Shown piece by piece: positions 24,683 to 31,820 of a DNA stretch of 64,000 bases. The notes under the pieces were generated by a model. It ran no database searches and was not told where the DNA came from. It was given only the letters and a program-made list of their open reading frames with translations. The stretch's first letter is position 1. The number at the start of each line of letters is the position of its first letter. The translations under genes were made by a program, and so were the position numbers. Source of the stretch: Streptomyces sp. PCS3-D2 (GTDB taxonomy: Bacteria; Actinomycetota; Actinomycetes; Streptomycetales; Streptomycetaceae); NCBI RefSeq assembly GCF_000612545.2, contig NZ_CP097800.1, positions 3,635,001 to 3,699,000 on the forward strand, written 5' to 3'.

Positions 24683-25729
24683 ATGCAAATGATCTTGGAG
24701 CGCCTCGGGGGCGATGCGGCGGATTCGACGGATTCGACGGACCCCGTACTCGAATGCCTCGGCCTGACCCGGCTCGCGGAGTCGATGTACCAGCTGCTGC
24801 TCCAGCGTCCCGAATGGGACACGCCCGAGCTGGCCGTGGAACTCGGCAGCACCGAGGAGGCGGTCGAGGCGAGCCGCGCCGAGCTGGCGGGGCTGGGCCT
24901 GATCTGGCCGTCCCACGAGAACCCCGGCCGCATGGTCGCCATACAGCCGAACCTGGGCCTCGGCGCGCTCATCGCCGAGCGGGAGGCCGCGCTCCTGAAG
25001 GAGCAGCACGAGCTGCAGCAGGCACGCACGGCGATGATGAACCTGATGCGGGAGCGGGAGGCCGCCCAGGGCGCCCGCGAGACCGGCGAGATCGAGTACC
25101 TGCGCAGCCTCGACTCGACCAGGAACCGCATCGCCGAGCTCTCCAAGGACGTACAGTCGGAGATCCTCGCGCTGATCCCCAAGGCCGGGCTGTCACCCGA
25201 GAGCCTGGAAGCCAGCCAGAAGCTGGACGGCGAGGTACTGGCCCGCGGGGTGTCGCTGCGCACCCTGTACCTGGACAGCGTCCGCAACCACCCCGCCACC
25301 CAGCAGTACGCGGTCTGGCTCACCGGTCTCGGCGGTGAGATCCGCACCGTGCCCACCCTGCCGATGCGCATCATCGTGATCGACCGCAAGACGGCCATCC
25401 TGCCCATCGACCCCAAGGACAGCCGCGCCGGAGCGGTGCTGATGCGCGAGGAAAGTGTGATCGCCGCCGTCATCGCCCTCTTCGAGCGGCTGTGGGAATC
25501 GGCACTCCCGCTCGGCACCTCGGGGCAGCGCGACGACCAGGGCCTCACGGCGCAGGAGCGCGAGCTGCTGCGCATCCTGGCCTCCGGGCTGACGGACGAG
25601 GCGGCGGGCAAGCGGTTGGGGCTCTCCCTGCGCAGCGTCCGCCGGGTCATGGCGGACCTCATGACCCGGCTGGAGGCGCGCAGCCGCTTCGAGGCCGGGG
25701 TGCGCGCCGTGGAGTGCGGCTGGCTGTAG
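24683..25729 (+). CDS. Cluster regulator: TrmB-like N-terminus with LuxR-type HTH
   Basis: 348 residues. The N-terminal part (CLGLTRLAESMYQLLLQRPEWDTPELAVELGSTEEAVEASRAELAGLGLI) is a TrmB-type winged helix. A coiled coil (residues about 95-150, EREAALLKEQHELQQA) follows, then an effector-like domain (VSLRTLYLDSVRNHP), and a C-terminal LuxR HTH (LTAQERELLRILASGLTDEAAGKRLGLSLRSVRRVMADLMTRL). This architecture is common for pathway-specific regulators in Streptomyces clusters. It is the only regulator in the cluster and the best candidate for binding the 30-bp elements at all four promoters. Confidence 0.9.
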   Translation: MQMILERLGGDAADSTDSTDPVLECLGLTRLAESMYQLLLQRPEWDTPELAVELGSTEEAVEASRAELAGLGLIWPSHENPGRMVAIQPNLGLGALIAEREAALLKEQHELQQARTAMMNLMREREAAQGARETGEIEYLRSLDSTRNRIAELSKDVQSEILALIPKAGLSPESLEASQKLDGEVLARGVSLRTLYLDSVRNHPATQQYAVWLTGLGGEIRTVPTLPMRIIVIDRKTAILPIDPKDSRAGAVLMREESVIAAVIALFERLWESALPLGTSGQRDDQGLTAQERELLRILASGLTDEAAGKRLGLSLRSVRRVMADLMTRLEARSRFEAGVRAVECGWL

Positions 25730-25796
25730 CCGAAGGCCGACGGCGCCGGACCCCCTGATCGAGGGCCCGGCACCGCACGGGCTCACGGCCTCGCGT

Positions 25797-26870
25797 TCAG
25801 CCGGCCGGTGCCGCACCGGCCGCCGCGTGTACCGGAACCGGGCGCATCCAGCCATGGGGGTCCTGCTGGACGCCGTACTGGATGGCGGCCAGCTCGTCCC
25901 GCAGCATCGTGGTGATCTTCCCCGGGCGCCCGTCGCCGATCCGGACACGCCCCTCTGCCGTGGTCACTCCGCCGATGGGCACCACCGACGCGGCGGTGCC
26001 GCAGGCGAACGCCTCCGTGACCTTCCCGTCGCCGGCCGTCAGCTCGTCCAGCGCGACGGGCCGTTCGACGACCCGCACGCCCAGGTCCGGCGCGATGCGC
26101 AGCAGGCTGTCCCGGGTGTTGCCGGCCAGGATCGTCCCCGAGAGCTCGGGAGTGACCAGGAGTGGAGCGCCGTCCTCGTCCCTGGTCACACAGAAGAAGT
26201 TCATCGCGCCCAGTTCCTCCACCCAGCGGCGCTCTTCCGCGTCCAACCACAGCACCTCGTGGCAGCCCTGGGCCACTGCCTCCGCCTTGGCGGCCAGGCT
26301 GCCCGCATAGTTGCCGGCGCACTTGGCCGCCCCCGTGCCCCCGCGGGCGGCACGGATCTGGTCGCTCGCGCACCACACTTCGATGGCCTGGTAGCCGTCG
26401 GCGAAGAAGTGGTCGACGGGGGAGGCGATAACGGCGAACAGGTACTCCAACGCCGGCCTGACGCCCAACGAGGGCTCCACTGCGATCATGAACGGGCGCA
26501 GGTACAGGCTCTGCCCGGGCCCGCGCGGCACCTGGTCGGCGTCCGCCCGGACCACCGTCTCGCACGCCTCGACGAACAGCTCCTCGGGCAGTTCGGGCAT
26601 GGCCAGACGACCGGCGCTGCTGTTGAAGCGCTCCGCGTTGGCCCCGGGCCGGAACAGGGCGAGTGAGCCGTCCGGCTGCGGATAGGCCTTGAGCCCCTCG
26701 AAGATAGCCTGGCCGTAGTGCAGGGCCATGGCGGCGGGGGACAGGGCCAGCGGACCGTGCTCGGTCAGCTCCACGCCGGACCATCCCGCCCCGTGGATCC
26801 ACCGTGCGACCGCCATGTGCTCCGTGAAGTGCCGGCCGAAGCCGAGCCCTGCCGTGCTCACCCGGCTCAC
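25797..26870 (-). CDS. Branched-chain amino acid aminotransferase (class IV PLP)
   Basis: 357 residues from GTG 26870, which overlaps the TGA of ATP-grasp 2 (GTGA). Conserved class IV features: ALHYGQAIFEGLKAY, LYLRPFMI, the PLP-lysine region GGTGAAKCAGNYAGSLAAKAEA, the E-L-x-x-M-N-x-F motif in VEELGAMNFF, and SGTILAGNTRDSLL with KVTEAFACGTAASVVP. It interconverts Val/Leu/Ile, or a related unusual amino acid, and the 2-oxo acid. Probably supplies a building block for the ATP-grasp ligase it is coupled to. The housekeeping IlvE would be elsewhere. Confidence 0.9.
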   Translation of the reverse strand: MSRVSTAGLGFGRHFTEHMAVARWIHGAGWSGVELTEHGPLALSPAAMALHYGQAIFEGLKAYPQPDGSLALFRPGANAERFNSSAGRLAMPELPEELFVEACETVVRADADQVPRGPGQSLYLRPFMIAVEPSLGVRPALEYLFAVIASPVDHFFADGYQAIEVWCASDQIRAARGGTGAAKCAGNYAGSLAAKAEAVAQGCHEVLWLDAEERRWVEELGAMNFFCVTRDEDGAPLLVTPELSGTILAGNTRDSLLRIAPDLGVRVVERPVALDELTAGDGKVTEAFACGTAASVVPIGGVTTAEGRVRIGDGRPGKITTMLRDELAAIQYGVQQDPHGWMRPVPVHAAAGAAPAG

Positions 26871-28108
26871 TGCCCCATCACGTAGGACGGCAGCAGCGCT
26901 GCCTCCAGCTCCGCGGCCCGCCGGCGGAACTCGGCCTCGCTGTCCGCGCCGAGGACCAGCAGCGTGCACCAGACCGAGGGGTGCAGCTCGCCTATCTCGG
27001 AGCCGACCGGGCGGCTGCGGACTGTCTTGAGCACGTACGGGAAGCGGGAGATGAGTTCGTCAGACGGATCCTCCAGGATCCGTCCGGTGCCGGCAGGCGC
27101 GAGGTTGATCCACCCGATATAGGGGTACGGCGCCGTCTTCACGGGCAGCTCCTCGCCGGGCTCGCCCAGGGCCGCGGCGATCCACAGCTCCCGCAGGTCA
27201 GCACCCTGCGGCCCGAAGCTCTCCGGGATAGCGCCGCCGGCGAAACGGGTGGCCATCTCGGAGAACCACAGCTCACCGTCCGCTCGCCGGAAGATCTCCA
27301 GGTGGGTGATCTCGTCGGTGATGCCGAAGGCGGTGTTGATGCGCTCGTGCAGATGCTCGATCTCCTCGTACAGCGCGGCCTCGCGGTCGCGGGGGAGGAG
27401 GATCGAGCCGTTGTCGCGGCCCGGCGTCGTGACCGTCATCCGCGGGCGGAGGTACCGGCTGACGCCGAAGACCCGCGCCTTCCCGTCGGCCCAGACCGCG
27501 TCCACGTGGTACTCGTCACCGTCCAGGACCTGTTCGGCCATCAGGAACTTGACCGTCGCGTCACGGCCCGCCTCCCGCAGGGCCTCGGTGAGCTGCGCCG
27601 CGTCCTCGGCCTTGAAGGTGTCGACCGAGCCCAGGCCCGCGGCCGGCTTCACGATGACCGGGAACCCGAGCTCCTGCTCAACCTGCCGCACCGATCCCTC
27701 GATGTCCCGAGTGGACAGGGAGACGTAGCGGGCACAGCGGATGCCGGCCTGCTGGGCGCGGTCCTTCATCGCGCGCTTGTCCCGCATGAGCACGGAGGTC
27801 TCGACGGCGGGCAGCGCCAGGCCCAGCAGCTGTGCCAGGTAGGCGGCACCGAACTGGCTGAACTCGGAGAGGCTGAGCAGCCGGTCGATCTTCACACCGT
27901 TGGAGCGGATGTCCACGGCCAGCTGCGCCAGCTCGTCGAGGGCGTCGAAGCTGCGGATCACGTAGTGGCGGTCGACCCGGTCCAGCAGCTTCTGGTCGAT
28001 GCCCCGGTTGGCGGCCTCCCACTCGTCGAATACCAGGGTCACAGAGGCGCCCCGGTCGAGTACGGCCTCCAGCGTGACCCGGTCCCATCGGCACACCAAG
28101 ACATTCAT
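26867..28108 (-). CDS. ATP-grasp ligase 2
   Basis: 413 residues from ATG 28108 (GGGAGAAG upstream). The same architecture as ATP-grasp 1 with clear sequence identity throughout: N-terminal LVCRWDRVTLEAVLDRGASV, VLMRDKRAMKDRAQQAG, FPVIVKPAAGLGSV, MAEQVLDGDEYHVDAVW, and LWFSEMATRFAGG at the metal site. The duplication suggests two successive amide-bond steps with different substrates. Second gene of the peptide-ligase-aminotransferase operon, 34 bp after the 52-residue peptide gene. Confidence 0.88.
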   Translation of the reverse strand: MNVLVCRWDRVTLEAVLDRGASVTLVFDEWEAANRGIDQKLLDRVDRHYVIRSFDALDELAQLAVDIRSNGVKIDRLLSLSEFSQFGAAYLAQLLGLALPAVETSVLMRDKRAMKDRAQQAGIRCARYVSLSTRDIEGSVRQVEQELGFPVIVKPAAGLGSVDTFKAEDAAQLTEALREAGRDATVKFLMAEQVLDGDEYHVDAVWADGKARVFGVSRYLRPRMTVTTPGRDNGSILLPRDREAALYEEIEHLHERINTAFGITDEITHLEIFRRADGELWFSEMATRFAGGAIPESFGPQGADLRELWIAAALGEPGEELPVKTAPYPYIGWINLAPAGTGRILEDPSDELISRFPYVLKTVRSRPVGSEIGELHPSVWCTLLVLGADSEAEFRRRAAELEAALLPSYVMGQ

Positions 28109-28142
28109 TTGCTTCTCCCTACGTCCTTCTCGCGATGCCGGA

Positions 28143-28301
28143 TCAGTCCCAGTTGAGGCTTCTCAGAGGGGCGGTGGCCACGCCGGCCGTGGTCTCGGCC
28201 GACGCGGAGTTCACCGTGTCCCCGGTTCCGAATTCGGCCGCCCCGAACGCGACGGCGATGAGCGCGACAAAGACGGCAACGGCATTCCTGACACACTTCA
28301 T
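28143..28301 (-). CDS. 52-residue secreted-type or precursor peptide
   Basis: ATG 28301 with a strong GGGGGAAG site upstream. It has a basic start (MKCVRN), a hydrophobic stretch AVAVFVALIAVAFGAA, then a 30-residue tail ending APLRSLNWD. It is the first gene of the operon with ATP-grasp 2 and the aminotransferase, and site 4 lies 117 nt upstream. ATP-grasp ligases that modify ribosomal peptides are known (pheganomycin, graspetides), so it could be a precursor whose C-terminus is the core. A secreted signal peptide is the alternative. I know no homologous family for certain; the gene call rests on start site, position and composition. Confidence 0.65.
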   Translation of the reverse strand: MKCVRNAVAVFVALIAVAFGAAEFGTGDTVNSASAETTAGVATAPLRSLNWD

Positions 28302-28418
28302 GTGCAGCTTCCCCCGTGGTTCACTACCGGTATTCGGCCGGATCGTTTTGCGTTCCGGCCCGATTTCCCCTTGTGGTGATCCTGCATGAGGAGCCGCGGC
28401 GGGCCCAAGGGATGTAGC

Positions 28419-28448
28419 TGGCAGCATGGAGTCTGGCACCTTGGTGTC
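28419..28448 (-). promoter_or_regulatory. Cluster operator-like element, site 4
   Basis: Minus strand, toward the peptide gene: GACACCAAGGTGCCA followed by GACTCCATGCTGCCA, 117 nt before the start. Differs from site 3 at only a few positions. It is the right-hand functional edge of the cluster. Confidence 0.75.
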
Positions 28449-28544
28449 ACTCTGCTGCGGGCCCCGCCCAGGGGCTCGGCGGTTGCCGGGACCCGCATCG
28501 TTGCCCGTGCTCCCGCGGGAGATGCCGACATCCGTAGCCGAGAA

Positions 28545-28663
28545 CTGCGCCGCCCGTGCGTACGGCAGCGCGGCGTCGCCCAGCTCCGTCAGGGTCACCT
28601 ACCGGCCGAACCGGTCGAGCAGCCGGTGCCCGAGTTCCTGCTTCGAGCCGGCGGACTCGGAGA
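28545..28663 (-). pseudogene. Decayed LysR fragment
   Basis: About 120 bp matching the helix-turn-helix-adjacent part of the LysR gene at roughly 8500-8618, same orientation, with substitutions and no intact frame. It belongs to the decayed right-hand copy of the LysR-DUF1772-cassette locus. Confidence 0.75.
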
Positions 28664-28687
28664 CCAACGGCGGGCATTCGATCACGC

Positions 28688-28838
28688 TGAGATCCTGCGG
28701 CGCCGGGAACTCTTCAACAACCTGCGCACGCTCACCGCCCTCACCGCGTTCGCTCCGCTGACCACCCTCTCCCTGAGGCAACCGCCGGCCGGCCGGAAGC
28801 AGCCGCAGACCGCCTCCGGACCGCAGAAGAACCACTGA
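28688..28838 (+). pseudogene. Decayed DUF1772 fragment
   Basis: Encodes only the C-terminal 50 residues (ILRRRELFNNLRTLTALTAF...) of the DUF1772 protein at 9579. The N-terminal membrane segments and the whole isomerase-like gene are missing, so an internal deletion joined the LysR and DUF1772 remnants. Confidence 0.8.
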
Positions 28839-28873
28839 ACCGGTCTGGCCGAAACCCTCCAGCAGAAGGACGA

Positions 28874-29101
28874 TCAATGCAGGTGCAGTGGCGGCACGAC
28901 CAGGACCACGGCGAGGAGGCGTGGCCTCATCCGCGGAAGCGTCTGGGTCTCGAACCATCCGCCGGAAGGGAGCATGTGACGGCGAGCCGTGCCGGGGGGC
29001 GGGATCGCCGAGTTCCGCCGGGTCAATGCCCGGGTTGGCAAGTTCGACGATCTGGTCGGCGACGGCCTTGACCTCATCACGCACAACCTTCGGGTAGCCG
29101 A
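28874..29101 (-). pseudogene. Decayed cassette gene C fragment
   Basis: Retains the residues corresponding to VRDEVKAVADQIVELAN and GGWFETQ...PRMRPRLLAVVLVVPP of gene C', but a single-base length change near 28998 puts them in different frames, and the N-terminal codons and genes A and B are absent. Confidence 0.75.
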
Positions 29102-29321
29102 CTCGGTTCTGACGAACTCCGGCCAACCGGTGCTGGAACGTGCCGGCGCATTCCTGCCCTTCACCGCGGGCGGCGCCATGACCAGCGCCGCGGACACCAG
29201 CACCACCCTGCTGGACAGCAGCGCCCAACTGGGCCCGTTCGTAGGCGGAATGGTGTTCCTCGCCTTGATCGCGGCGAAGACAGCGGCAGCGGTGACAGCA
29301 TTCCAACGGCGCGACGCCTGA
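29102..29321 (+). pseudogene. C-terminal remnant of a membrane protein
   Basis: An in-frame stretch ending AQLGPFVGGMVFLALIAAKTAAAVTAFQRRDA looks like the terminal transmembrane segment of a real protein. It has no start of its own and begins where the direct repeat ends, so it is probably a gene truncated at the recombination junction. Parent family not recognised. Confidence 0.45.
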
Positions 29322-29335
29322 GATCGTCCGACCCG

Positions 29336-29374
29336 GAAGGGTCTCGTCCCGACGCTACCGGGACGAGACCCTTC
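29336..29374. terminator. Perfect hairpin at the cluster/chromosome border
   Basis: 16-bp perfect stem GAAGGGTCTCGTCCCG with a 7-nt loop. Convergent position between the remnant on the plus strand and the sigma-factor operon on the minus strand. Confidence 0.85.
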
Positions 29375-29621
29375 CTCACGATACGGCGGCCCCGTCCTCG
29401 CCAGCGACCCGGCCACCACCCACTTCGCCGGCGCCACGCGACAGCGGAGCAGGCGGTGCCTGGTCCGGTGCACTCAGCCGGTCGACCGCGAGCTCGCCAG
29501 AGCGCGACCCCCGAGGGCGGTCGCGATCAGCCCCACCAGCAGGCCGCCGGGAGGTCCGGCGTCGGCACCGAGGACGCCGGCAGCACGAAGGCGGGCACGC
29601 GGCAGCCCACGTCCGCTCGCG

Positions 29622-30575
29622 TCACCACTCGGTGATGAGCGGCGCGTCCGGTTCGTGCTGCCGCCAGGCAGCGGTGAGGCGGACGAGCCGGGAGGGCGCG
29701 GCGATGCCGCGCACCGTTGCGATCCTGCCGCCCGTGATGTCGAACGTGACGGCACCGACGACCTTGTCTCCGGGCACGAAGAGGATGGCGGGGGCCCCGT
29801 TGACGAGCGCGTAGTGGACGGCGGAGACCCCTCCGGCAAGCCGCTGTTTCGCGGGTGTCGAGGTGAAGCCGGCCCGCGCGATGGCGGCGATGCGCTGCGG
29901 AGTGTCGTACCGCAGCAGCTTCTCGGTCAGGCCCGCGCCGTCGGAGATCGCGGTCGCGTCATCGGTGAGCAACGCCACCAACTGTTCGGTACGGCCCGAG
30001 GAAGCGGCGGCGAGGAACTCCTCGACGATCCTGCGGGCGGATGCCGGGTCGAGTTCGCCTCCGCCGCGGCGCGCGGTGGTGATGCGGTGCCGGGCGCGGT
30101 GGAGGTGCTGCTGGCTTGCGGACTCGGTGATGTCGAGGATCTCGGCGATCTCGGCGTGGCGGTAGGAGAACGCCTCCCGCAGGAGGTAGACGGCCCGCTC
30201 GTGGGGTGAGAGGCGCTCCATGAGGGTCAGCATGGCCAGGGAGACCGACTCGCGCTGCTCGAAGGTGTCGGCCGGGCCGAGCATCGGGTCGCCGTCCAGG
30301 AGGGGTTCGGGCAGCCAGGCGCCGACGGTGCGTTCGCGGCGGGCCTGTGCCGAGCGGAGCCGGTCGAGGCACAGGTTGGTGGCGACCTTGGTCAGCCATG
30401 CTTCCGGCACCCTGATGAGCTGCCGGTCGGCGGCCTGCCAGTGCAGGAACGTATCCTGCACGGCGTCCTCGGCGTCGGCGGCCGAGCCCAGCAGCCGGTA
30501 CGCCAGCGAGGCCAGCCGATTGCGGCTGGCCTCGAACCGACTGGTGTCGAAGCGGTCGATGGCGGCGCTGTCCAC
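29622..30575 (-). CDS. ECF41-type (SigJ-like) sigma factor with SnoaL-like C-terminal domain
   Basis: About 317 residues from GTG 30575. Region 2 is FEASRNRLASLAYRLLGSAADAEDAVQDTFLHW; region 4 is LSPHERAVYLLREAFSYRHAEIAEILDITESASQQHLHRARHRI. A roughly 120-residue SnoaL/NTF2-like extension (RIVEEFLAAASSGRTEQLVALLTDDATAISDGAG...) is diagnostic of ECF41, where it controls activity in place of an anti-sigma factor. ECF41 genes usually neighbour an oxidoreductase, decarboxylase or epimerase; here an NDH-2-like oxidoreductase lies two genes upstream. The start is uncertain: no clear ribosome site, but coupling to the upstream gene (14-bp gap) is likely. Confidence 0.9.
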   Translation of the reverse strand: MDSAAIDRFDTSRFEASRNRLASLAYRLLGSAADAEDAVQDTFLHWQAADRQLIRVPEAWLTKVATNLCLDRLRSAQARRERTVGAWLPEPLLDGDPMLGPADTFEQRESVSLAMLTLMERLSPHERAVYLLREAFSYRHAEIAEILDITESASQQHLHRARHRITTARRGGGELDPASARRIVEEFLAAASSGRTEQLVALLTDDATAISDGAGLTEKLLRYDTPQRIAAIARAGFTSTPAKQRLAGGVSAVHYALVNGAPAILFVPGDKVVGAVTFDITGGRIATVRGIAAPSRLVRLTAAWRQHEPDAPLITEW

Positions 30576-30589
30576 GCGAATCAGCCTAG

Positions 30590-31642
30590 TTACCGACCAC
30601 CCGGCTGCGCGACCGCGTTCTCGGCCGGGACATCCGGCCCGGCGGCCAGACGACGCCGGCGCGTGCGCAGCCCGCCGGCCAGACACAGCGCGACACCGAA
30701 TCCGAGCCAGGCCGTGAGCACGAGGACGCAGTGGGCGGAGCCGCGACCGTCGAAGAAGGCCGTGGAGCGCAGCAGTTGGCCACCCGCCCCGGGCGGGAGC
30801 AGTTGGCCGAGCGCGCCGGACCGGCCGGGCAGCATCTCGGGGGCGGTCGGGGTACCCGACAGGGGATTGCCGATGAGCATCATGGTGGCGGCTCCGAGGC
30901 CGAAGCCCGCGAACCCGAGCAGGGCCCCCAGCCCGATGATGCTCAGCGATGTGGCCGCCATGGTCAGGGCGATCGCCGCGGTGTTGGCGGCGTAGGAGCC
31001 GCCCAGCGAGCCGAGCCAGAACTGCAGGATCGCTGCCACGGCCAGGCCGCCGGTGATCGCGAAGGAGACCGCCCCGACGGCCTGGCGGGCAGTGCCGCGG
31101 ACGAGCCTGGTCAGCAGCAGTGCGGCGAGGAGACTGCCCATGACCAGGGGCAGGGCTCCGGCGGCCAGGCCGGCACCGCGCGGGTCGCCGGACGGCATGG
31201 GGACGAGGTCGCGGACGGGGGGCGTCTTAGGGGCACCCTGAGCCTGCGCCTGGCCGAGCCCCGCCGCGACGCCCTGCAGGGTCTGGGCGAGCGCCGTGCT
31301 GGCGGCAGAGGCCGTGATGACGTGCGGGGTGCCGGAGGTGGCATCGATCGCGCCGTACACCTCCCGGTCGCGGATCAACCGTTCGGCGGCCGCGGTGTCG
31401 GCGACCTCTCGGATCGCGAAGCCGTCCGGCAGGCGTCGGTCCAGGGCGGTGCTGAGCTGCTCGACCGCCGCGGCCGGTCCGGCGACGGCTATCGGCACGT
31501 CGTGCGCGTGTGACCGTACCGACGGCCAGGCGAAGGTGGTGAGCAGCACACTGACGATCGCCGTGAGCAGGACGACTGTTCTGGCCACGGTCGGCCAGGA
31601 CGACGGCCGTGTGTCGGCCGCGCGGGGGACGGGACTACCCAT
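30590..31642 (-). CDS. Multi-pass membrane protein, ABC-2/YhgE-Pip-like
   Basis: 350 residues from ATG 31642 with GAGGAGG. One N-terminal membrane helix (TVVLLTAIVSVLLTTFAW), then an extracytoplasmic domain of about 130 residues (IAVAGPAAAVEQLSTALDRRLPDGFAI...VYGAIDAT), then five or six helices. This plan is that of YhgE/Pip and ABC-2 permease-like proteins. It directly precedes and is probably co-translated with the ECF41 sigma gene, so it may sense or export something connected to that regulon. No ATPase gene is adjacent. Confidence 0.75.
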   Translation of the reverse strand: MGSPVPRAADTRPSSWPTVARTVVLLTAIVSVLLTTFAWPSVRSHAHDVPIAVAGPAAAVEQLSTALDRRLPDGFAIREVADTAAAERLIRDREVYGAIDATSGTPHVITASAASTALAQTLQGVAAGLGQAQAQGAPKTPPVRDLVPMPSGDPRGAGLAAGALPLVMGSLLAALLLTRLVRGTARQAVGAVSFAITGGLAVAAILQFWLGSLGGSYAANTAAIALTMAATSLSIIGLGALLGFAGFGLGAATMMLIGNPLSGTPTAPEMLPGRSGALGQLLPPGAGGQLLRSTAFFDGRGSAHCVLVLTAWLGFGVALCLAGGLRTRRRRLAAGPDVPAENAVAQPGGR

Positions 31643-31820
31643 GCTTCCTCCTCGCACAGACAGTCTTCTTCGCGTGGTGACGGGGGCCGCGGCCGCCCGG
31701 CCCGGTGCCGGGATGCCGAGGCCGAACGCCACCACGCCCGGAAGCGACACGGACGGAGTGATCCGCCGTCGGCCTCGAACCCGCCGGTGTCGAAGCGAAC
31801 GGCGGGGCTGTCGAGGGCGG

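Larger units (their letters stand above)
28688..29101 (+). repeat. Right copy of the ~410-bp direct repeat bounding the cluster
   Basis: Matches 9936-10347 in the same orientation. It contains the DUF1772 and cassette-C fragments, both non-functional. The match ends abruptly near 29101, where unrelated sequence begins. Confidence 0.9.

Noticed and set aside
11255-28449. Sulfamoyl-nucleoside (ascamycin-like) pathway
   Set aside because: Attractive because of AlaRS and MccF, but no nucleoside- or sulfamate-forming genes are present in the cluster.
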